Shown here: positions 32,315 through 38,247 of the stretch, piece after piece
Numbering within the stretch: the first letter of the stretch is position 1
How the letters are laid out: every line of letters starts with the position of its first letter
Origin: Treponema sp.
GTDB taxonomy: Bacteria; Spirochaetota; Spirochaetia; Treponematales; Breznakiellaceae
NCBI GenBank assembly: GCA_031266875.1
Contig: JAISAE010000017.1
Coordinates: forward strand, 1-38,247
Length of the DNA: 38,247 nucleotides
Reading direction: 5' to 3'
The notes under the pieces: model-generated
Seen by the model: only the letters and a program-made list of their open reading frames with translations
The model's database searches: none
What the model was told of the DNA's origin: nothing
Position numbers and translations under genes: made by a program

Positions 32315-34387
32315 ATGGGTACTGCTCAACAGGATACGGAACGACGGCTGATTGGCGTTGTGTTGCCGGTTGGCGCTCTGCGGGGAGCGGGTAGTATGGG
32401 AGTTGGGGAGTTTCCTGACTTAATTGCCTTCGGACATCTGTGTAAAAAGATGCGTGTCGGGCTTATTCAGATACTGCCGGTTAATGACACTGGTTACGAA
32501 AGCTCGCCGTACAGCGCTCTTACCGCTTTTGCCTTACACCCGATCTATCTGCGTATCGCTGATATGCCGGAGGCGCAAGACCCGCAGTGGCAGAAGCGGA
32601 TCGCGGCCATCACGTTACGTTTTGAGCATGAGGCGCGGTTTAACCATTACGAGGTGATGAAGGCAAAGCTGGAACTCTTACACGAGATATTTGCCGCGAA
32701 TGAGGCGGCAATATGCGCCTCAGCCCAAGACGGCGGAGGTTTAGCGGCATGGATTGCCGCTAATGCCTGGGTGAAGGAGTACGCGGTTTACCGGCGGCTT
32801 AAGCAGGCGAATCAGGAGCGGAGCTGGCGCGAATGGGATACTACACGTACTGTTACGCACGCGGAGTTGGCGGCGCTCTGGGATGACGCTGATCTCAAGG
32901 CTGAACATCTGTTCTGGACATGGATACAGAAGGCGCTTGACGAGCAATTCAGCGCGGCGGCGGCGAGTCTCAAGAGCGATGGTATTGTGCTGGAAGGTGA
33001 TCTGCCGATCCTCATCAACGATGATTCATGCGACGCATGGGCGCACCCTGATTACTTCCACCTTGAACTGTCCGCTGGCGCGCCGCCGGATATGTACAGC
33101 CCTGAGGGTCAGAATTGGGGTTTCCCGACCTACAACTGGGACGCGCTGGAGAAGGAGAACTATGTATGGTGGCGGGACCGGCTCAAGGTAGCAGCAAAGT
33201 ATTACGCGGCATACCGCATTGATCATGTGCTGGGCTTCTTCCGTATATGGGCAACAGCGCGTACTGAGAAGGACACCAATTCGCTGCTGGGACGCTACAT
33301 TCCCTACACCGCCATTACCAAGCAAGACCTTGTGATGCGCGGCTTTGACGCCGACCGGATACGCTGGTTGTCGTATCCCCATGTGCCAACGAGCGAAGTC
33401 TTGGATAGCCTCAAACATGACGGCTGTCTTTCCAAAGACGACATTCAGTATGAGGCGAACCGCGCCTTTACACTGGCGCTGGATCGCATTGACAACGAAG
33501 AACTCTGGCTGTTCAAGGATTCGATTAAAGGTGAAAGGGACATTGACGCCCTGCAACTGCACCCGGCAGTAAAGAAGTACCTGCTGGACGTGTGGAAGAA
33601 CCGGCTCTTCCTGCAATACGAGGATGGCCATTACTTCCCCACGTGGAAATACCGTGAATCACGGGCGTATCAGTCGTTGTCAGATAGTGAGCGCGAAGCC
33701 ATTGAGCAGTTACTTGCTGAAAAGAAGTGCGAATCCGAAAAAGCGTGGGAGAAGCTCGGTGAGAAGTTGTTGTCAATACTAGCCGAGTCGTCGGAAATGT
33801 TGCCATGCGCGGAAGACTTGGGCGAAGTGCCTGATTGCGTGCCGCGGGTACTGACGAAGCTGAGGATACTGGGTTTACGGGTGGTACGGTGGTACCGCTG
33901 GTGGGACAAGGAGGGGCAACCGTACATTCCGCTGGAGGACTACCCTGAGCTCAGCGTGTGTACGCCAGCGGTACATGATAGCTCGACTCTCCGCGAATGG
34001 TGGGAGCGAGAGGCTGAAAAAGAAGTGTTGACAAACTTCATTGGGCAGCCGTTTTTGCCGCCAGTATACAATCCGGGTGTTGCTAAGATTATCCTGCATC
34101 AGGTGGCAGGAGCGGCGTCACGGTTTCGGGTGTTCCAGATTCAGGATTTACTGCACCTGTCGCAGAAGTGGTACGCCCAGGACCCCGCTACTGAGCGTAT
34201 CAATGTTCCGGGTACCTATAACTCGTTCAACTGGACCTATCGCTTACCGGCGACCATTGATGAGTTGGCTAAGGACGAGATTTTTGTTAAGGGTGTCGAA
34301 GAACTAGCGACAATACCGCCGCTTGAAAAGAAGAAAGTCGCCATAGGGGAAAAAAATGAAGATACAAATACGACTAGCCGCGTTTGA
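32315..34387 (+). CDS. malQ: 4-alpha-glucanotransferase (GH77)
   Basis: 690 residues from the ATG preceded by GGAGG at 5 nt; the frame is open 39 codons further upstream without a ribosome site. Moves maltodextrin segments between alpha-1,4-glucans. Visible: the GALRGAGSMGVGEF start motif, the acceptor region LPVNDTGYESSPYSALTAFA, nucleophile D303 in AYRIDHVLGFFR, acid/base E500 in PCAEDLGEVP, and D555 in VHDSSTLREWW, where most MalQ have HDN. Its last 32 bases overlap the next gene in another frame, so the two glucan enzymes are translationally coupled. Confidence 0.93.
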   Translation: MGTAQQDTERRLIGVVLPVGALRGAGSMGVGEFPDLIAFGHLCKKMRVGLIQILPVNDTGYESSPYSALTAFALHPIYLRIADMPEAQDPQWQKRIAAITLRFEHEARFNHYEVMKAKLELLHEIFAANEAAICASAQDGGGLAAWIAANAWVKEYAVYRRLKQANQERSWREWDTTRTVTHAELAALWDDADLKAEHLFWTWIQKALDEQFSAAAASLKSDGIVLEGDLPILINDDSCDAWAHPDYFHLELSAGAPPDMYSPEGQNWGFPTYNWDALEKENYVWWRDRLKVAAKYYAAYRIDHVLGFFRIWATARTEKDTNSLLGRYIPYTAITKQDLVMRGFDADRIRWLSYPHVPTSEVLDSLKHDGCLSKDDIQYEANRAFTLALDRIDNEELWLFKDSIKGERDIDALQLHPAVKKYLLDVWKNRLFLQYEDGHYFPTWKYRESRAYQSLSDSEREAIEQLLAEKKCESEKAWEKLGEKLLSILAESSEMLPCAEDLGEVPDCVPRVLTKLRILGLRVVRWYRWWDKEGQPYIPLEDYPELSVCTPAVHDSSTLREWWEREAEKEVLTNFIGQPFLPPVYNPGVAKIILHQVAGAASRFRVFQIQDLLHLSQKWYAQDPATERINVPGTYNSFNWTYRLPATIDELAKDEIFVKGVEELATIPPLEKKKVAIGEKNEDTNTTSRV

Positions 34388-37300
34388 AAGCGTCGCGCCA
34401 AGCAAAGGCTTTGCGTCCCAGCGTAAAGCAACGATGGAGTTTCACATACTCCGCTCCGTGCGTGAAGAACACAGTCTCGAACACGCCTTATTCTCACTGA
34501 CGGGTAATGTTGTCTTCATTGACTTCCGTCAGGTACGGGAGCTTACCGCCAAGCTCAACGCCAAAGCTGAACGGCCAGAACGTTTCGTGAAGGCAGGGCA
34601 ATTGAATGCAATGGGTCTCATTGACGAGATACTGCACTACATCGTTGCCCTGTACCGTGAACGAGTACAGCCTGACATCTTTACCGCCGCCATTGCCAGA
34701 ATTGAGGAACGCTTTGGTAAGGACAAAACCGACGCCTTACTGAAGACGTTTTGCCAGTTATTCCCGCCGCAACAGGTTTACGCCGGGGAAACCACCATTG
34801 ATGAATACCTTAACAGCGATGATCACGGCGAAAGCTGCCGCGCTCTTGCCCTTGAGGAGCTGCTCTTACTGTCGCTCGCCAACCTGAACCCCGCATTTAA
34901 GCCGTTTACCTTCCTGTTTGATGATACTGAGTTGGCGAAAACAACGATTTACAACGATGCCTGCGCTGAATTACGCGCCTATTTTACCTTACTGCCGCCG
35001 TTTGGACCCGAAGGACAGAGCCTATGGGATTTATTACGGGCGCCGATGCTGGCATCAGACACGCTTGAGGGCCAGCTTCAGTTTATACGGACGCGCTGGG
35101 CCTTGTTCCTGGGTAAGTTCCTTGCCCGCCTGCTGATGAGCCTTGATGTTATTAAAGAAGAAACCAAGCCGTCGTTCTTCGGTCCCGGACCCACGCAGGC
35201 ATATACCTACGAAGGTCTCAGCGAGTACGAGCATTTCAGCCCTGACCAGGACTGGATGCCGCGCACCGTACTGCTGGCGAAAAGTACGCTGGTGTGGCTC
35301 TACCAGTTGTCCCAGAAGTACGACCGGCAGATAACAACGCTTGACCAGATTCCCGACGAGGAGCTTGATACGATGGCGCGACGTGGTTTTACGGGCCTGT
35401 GGCTGATCGGCTTGTGGGAGCGCAGTAATGCCTCCCGCACCATCAAGCAATGGACCGGCAACCCCGAAGCTGCTGCCAGCGCCTACAGCCTTTACGATTA
35501 CGACATTGCGGGTGAACTCGGCGGCTGGGACGCGCTGACTAACCTGCGTGAACGGTGCGCCGCCCGCGGTATCCACCTCGGTTCAGACATGGTGCCAAAC
35601 CACACCGGCATTGATAGCCGCTGGGTCATCGAACACCCCGACCGCTTTCTGCAACTGTCATACCCGCCGTTCCCTACCTACAACTACAACTGCGACAATC
35701 TATCAGGACGCGACGATGTTACTGTCCAAATCGAGGAGCATTACTTCTCCCACAGCGACGCGGCAGTGGTGTTCAAACGCATTGATAAGCGCACCGGCGA
35801 AACCCGTTATATCTACCACGGTAACGACGGTACTTCAATGCCGTGGAATGATACCGCTCAGATCGACTTTCTTAACCCTGAAGCGCGTGAAGCCGTCATT
35901 CGCACGATTATTGGCGTGTGCCAGCAGTTCTCCATCGTGCGTTTTGACGCGGCGATGACGCTCGCCAAGCGCCACATACAGCGCCTCTGGTACCCAGAAC
36001 CCGGTCGTGGCGGTGATATTGCCAGCCGCGCCGAACACGCTATCACTAACGAGGAGTTCAACCGCCGTATCCCCAATGAGTTCTGGCGCGAAGTTGTTGA
36101 CCGCTGCGCCGTTGAAGCGCCGAATACGCTGCTGCTAGCCGAAGCCTTCTGGATGATGGAAGGCTACTTTGTTCGTACCCTTGGTATGCACCGTGTTTAT
36201 AACTCAGCATTCATGAATATGCTCAAGAACGAGGAGAACCAGAAGTACCGCGCCACCATTAAGAACACGCTAGAGTTCGACCCGGAGATACTGAAACGCT
36301 TCGTTAACTTCATGAACAACCCTGATGAAGAGACTGCTGTTGCTCAGTTTGGCAAGGGCGACAAATACTTTGGCATCTGTACGCTGATGGTAACGATGCC
36401 GGGCTTACCGATGTTCGGTCATGGGCAGATCGAAGGCTTTGAAGAGAAGTACGGCATGGAATACCGCCGCGCCTACCACGACGAACACCCAGACCAGGGC
36501 CTTATTGACCGCCATGAGTGGGACATTTTCCCGCTCATGAAGCGCCGCATGATTTTTTCCGGCAGTAATGAGTTCTGCCTCTACGACTTCTACACCGTTG
36601 AAGGCTATGTTAACGAGAACGTGTTTGCCTACTCGAACCGCCTTGGCGATGACCGTGGGCTGGTGTTCTACAACAACTCCTACTACGCGACCTCAGGCTG
36701 GGTACATCGGGGCGCTGTCGCCATTCCGCAAAAAAGCGGCGGCTTCAAACAGGACACCTTATCACAGGCGCTGTCGCTCCACTACGAAGGCCCTTACTTC
36801 ACGTTTCTGCGTGAACACCGCTCTAGGCTCTGGTTCATTCGCTCTTCAAAGGAAATCGCGGAGAAAGGCATCTTCGTTGCCCTCAAAGGCTACGAAGCTC
36901 AAATCTTTGTGGACATCTACGAGGTTGAAGATGCCAGTGGTCGCTGGGCGCAGCTCAACGCGGAACTCGCTGGGCGTGGCGTTCCTGACCTTTACGCCGC
37001 TATTCAGGACTTCTTCCTCGGCGAAGTCTACGCGCCATTTATGCGTATCTGCGCCACTGACCAGATGAGCGCCCTCTTCATGTTCTGCAAACAGCGCGTC
37101 AGCTCTGGCATCATTGAGGATGACGCAGAGGGGCGTTTCAGTGCCGCGCTCCGTGAGCCGCTGATCGCCTTTGCCACTACCGCCGCTGCCTACATCGGCG
37201 GGGCTCAGGGTAAGTACGATCCGTTCAACACCCGCATGGAATATCCCGCTATGGACGCCGAGTATGTCTACGCCACCTTTCTGACGCATCTGTACGGATT

Positions 37301-38063
37301 CCTGCGCTTTGTTGGCAGTAAGTCGGCCATTACCAGCGTGCCTAGCGCCAACACTGCCGATACCACGACGCTCCCGCTGTTTGAGAGCCTGCGCGCCGCC
37401 GCCGTTGATACGCCGCGCATAGCGGCGTTTGCGCTGGGTTACGCGCTCTTATCCACGCTCCGCGCCATCATTGGCAATGGCGCAAGCGGCGCGGAGGCAG
37501 TAGCACTGGCGGAACACTGGAGCCTTGATCGCAAGCTCCGCGAAGCCTACGCTGCATGTGGCGTTAGCGGCGACACCGCTTATTGGGTAACGGAGATAGC
37601 TAAGGCAGTTCTTGCCCGCACAGCTCCCGAAGACACATTGCTGGTGTCGCTATCTGCTCTGGCGCAGTCGCACGGCGCGTCATTGGCGGAGACTATTGTC
37701 CTTGCAAACTACGAGGCGGAAGACTTCCGTCGTCTCTTGAAGGTGAACCGCTTCAACGACATAACGTGGTTTAACAAAGAAGCCTTTGACTGCGTGTTAT
37801 TCTATGCGCCGTTGTTCCTGCTAATGGAGACCCCCGACGCCTTTGCTCCGGCGGCACACAAGCCGGCAGGCGTGGCGCCAGAGACGCCGGTAAACACTAC
37901 CGTCAAGGCAAGGTACAACGCAAAGCTGATCACCTTTGAGCAGCGCGCCGATATGATTGAACAGATCGCCGAGGCGTTCCATGCATGTGCAGCAGAATCA
38001 GGATACCGGTTTGACACGCTGATCGAGTTGTTGTCCAACGCGGGGAAAAAAGCAAAGAACTAA
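34356..38063 (+). CDS. Large GH13 alpha-amylase-family protein with N- and C-terminal extensions
   Basis: 1235 residues, about twice a simple amylase. AGGGG six nt before the ATG sets the start inside malQ. The catalytic (beta/alpha)8 barrel spans roughly 300-780: region I DMVPNHTG (411-418), region II VRFDAAM with nucleophile D531, region III LLAEAFW with acid E596. The region IV aspartate was not assigned with certainty. The first 300 residues and last 400 are helical with no recognised domain. There is no signal peptide, so it acts in the cytoplasm, with MalQ, on stored or imported alpha-glucan (inference). Specificity (hydrolase or transferase) is open. A perfect hairpin follows. Confidence 0.88.
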   Translation: MKIQIRLAAFESVAPSKGFASQRKATMEFHILRSVREEHSLEHALFSLTGNVVFIDFRQVRELTAKLNAKAERPERFVKAGQLNAMGLIDEILHYIVALYRERVQPDIFTAAIARIEERFGKDKTDALLKTFCQLFPPQQVYAGETTIDEYLNSDDHGESCRALALEELLLLSLANLNPAFKPFTFLFDDTELAKTTIYNDACAELRAYFTLLPPFGPEGQSLWDLLRAPMLASDTLEGQLQFIRTRWALFLGKFLARLLMSLDVIKEETKPSFFGPGPTQAYTYEGLSEYEHFSPDQDWMPRTVLLAKSTLVWLYQLSQKYDRQITTLDQIPDEELDTMARRGFTGLWLIGLWERSNASRTIKQWTGNPEAAASAYSLYDYDIAGELGGWDALTNLRERCAARGIHLGSDMVPNHTGIDSRWVIEHPDRFLQLSYPPFPTYNYNCDNLSGRDDVTVQIEEHYFSHSDAAVVFKRIDKRTGETRYIYHGNDGTSMPWNDTAQIDFLNPEAREAVIRTIIGVCQQFSIVRFDAAMTLAKRHIQRLWYPEPGRGGDIASRAEHAITNEEFNRRIPNEFWREVVDRCAVEAPNTLLLAEAFWMMEGYFVRTLGMHRVYNSAFMNMLKNEENQKYRATIKNTLEFDPEILKRFVNFMNNPDEETAVAQFGKGDKYFGICTLMVTMPGLPMFGHGQIEGFEEKYGMEYRRAYHDEHPDQGLIDRHEWDIFPLMKRRMIFSGSNEFCLYDFYTVEGYVNENVFAYSNRLGDDRGLVFYNNSYYATSGWVHRGAVAIPQKSGGFKQDTLSQALSLHYEGPYFTFLREHRSRLWFIRSSKEIAEKGIFVALKGYEAQIFVDIYEVEDASGRWAQLNAELAGRGVPDLYAAIQDFFLGEVYAPFMRICATDQMSALFMFCKQRVSSGIIEDDAEGRFSAALREPLIAFATTAAAYIGGAQGKYDPFNTRMEYPAMDAEYVYATFLTHLYGFLRFVGSKSAITSVPSANTADTTTLPLFESLRAAAVDTPRIAAFALGYALLSTLRAIIGNGASGAEAVALAEHWSLDRKLREAYAACGVSGDTAYWVTEIAKAVLARTAPEDTLLVSLSALAQSHGASLAETIVLANYEAEDFRRLLKVNRFNDITWFNKEAFDCVLFYAPLFLLMETPDAFAPAAHKPAGVAPETPVNTTVKARYNAKLITFEQRADMIEQIAEAFHACAAESGYRFDTLIELLSNAGKKAKN

Positions 38064-38069
38064 GAACAT

Positions 38070-38100
38070 GTCCGCGAATTACCCGTTGTAATTCGCGGAC
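38070..38100 (+). terminator. Terminator hairpin of the malQ-GH13 operon
   Basis: A perfect 13-bp stem, GTCCGCGAATTAC with GTAATTCGCGGAC, loop CCGTT, 6 nt past the stop. No T-run follows. Confidence 0.7.
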
Positions 38101-38129
38101 AGCTATGTTCGGTGCCGCGACAAGTTCCC

Positions 38130-38247
38130 CGTTCCCCTCACTCGAGAACGCGAGACGCTTTGAGCGTCCGTCGTTCCCCTCACTCGAGAACGCGAGACGC
38201 TTTGAGCGTCCGTCGTTCCCCTCACTCGAGAACGCGAGACGCTTTGA
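38130..38247. repeat. 42-bp tandem array cut by the window edge
   Basis: Two full units (38130, 38172) and most of a third (38214 to the end), identical as far as visible. Each holds two inverted repeats: CTCG/CGAG around AGAACG and GACGCT/AGCGTC around TTG. There are no unique spacers, so it is not a CRISPR array. Confidence 0.9.

Noticed and set aside
38130-38247. CRISPR array
   Set aside because: Units are contiguous and identical with no unique spacers.

Overview
The window looks like chromosomal DNA of a moderately GC-rich spirochaete, most likely a Treponema-type (Treponemataceae) organism. Evidence: a long (555-residue) pyrophosphate-dependent phosphofructokinase, a tmRNA whose tag reads ADNDNYSYALAA, a TolC/adaptor pair whose adaptor lacks the alpha-hairpin domain (as in Borrelia BesA), a secreted beta-barrel protein with a proline/glutamate linker, and many simple-sequence arrays between genes. 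Genus and strain cannot be fixed from this sequence alone.

Layout. 1-107 is the 3' end of a gene that may carry a DUF4469-type domain. 133-638 is an array of exactly 22 units of 23 bp, followed by tRNA-Val(CAC) and a lipoprotein gene that starts 3 nt after the tRNA. Convergent to it are recA, a class B penicillin-binding protein and signal peptidase I (all minus). A divergent LysM/M23 peptidase follows, then a solitary type I-C-like CRISPR repeat that supplies the -35 of a promoter for a 44-residue peptide gene, a DUF2156 protein and a YfcE-like phosphodiesterase. 8459-9067 holds 29 exact 21-bp units, next to an ABC-transporter ATPase gene on the minus strand. tolC and a BesA-like adaptor follow, with no RND pump gene beside them.

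The most unusual block is 13.4-17.5 kb. A secreted papain-like peptidase with a DUF4384-like tail is divergent from a secreted caspase-like peptidase fused to a non-catalytic FGE/C-type-lectin-like domain, followed by a coiled-coil PD-(D/E)XK-type protein. The last 40 or so codons of the caspase gene have the layout of a variable region of a diversity-generating retroelement (DGR), and a 9-bp inverted repeat with an AAAA loop lies 69 nt past the stop. No reverse transcriptase or template repeat is present here.

17.7-21.4 kb is a probable DUF432-mscS-ftsH operon. A second array of the same 23-bp family (six units) follows and, as at the left end, lies a little over 100 nt before an RNA gene, here ssrA with a textbook promoter. 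Then come a SpoU-family rRNA/tRNA methyltransferase gene starting 8 nt after the tmRNA, the barrel protein, a GT4 glycosyltransferase, a secreted protein of unknown function, pfp, three tandem copies of a tiny membrane/coiled-coil gene, a GH4 alpha-galactosidase, a 21-bp array, metK, and a malQ/GH13 operon for alpha-glucan breakdown. The window ends in a 42-bp tandem array. Melibiose-type hydrolysis, alpha-glucan processing and PPi-PFK fit a carbohydrate-fermenting host-associated spirochaete (inference).
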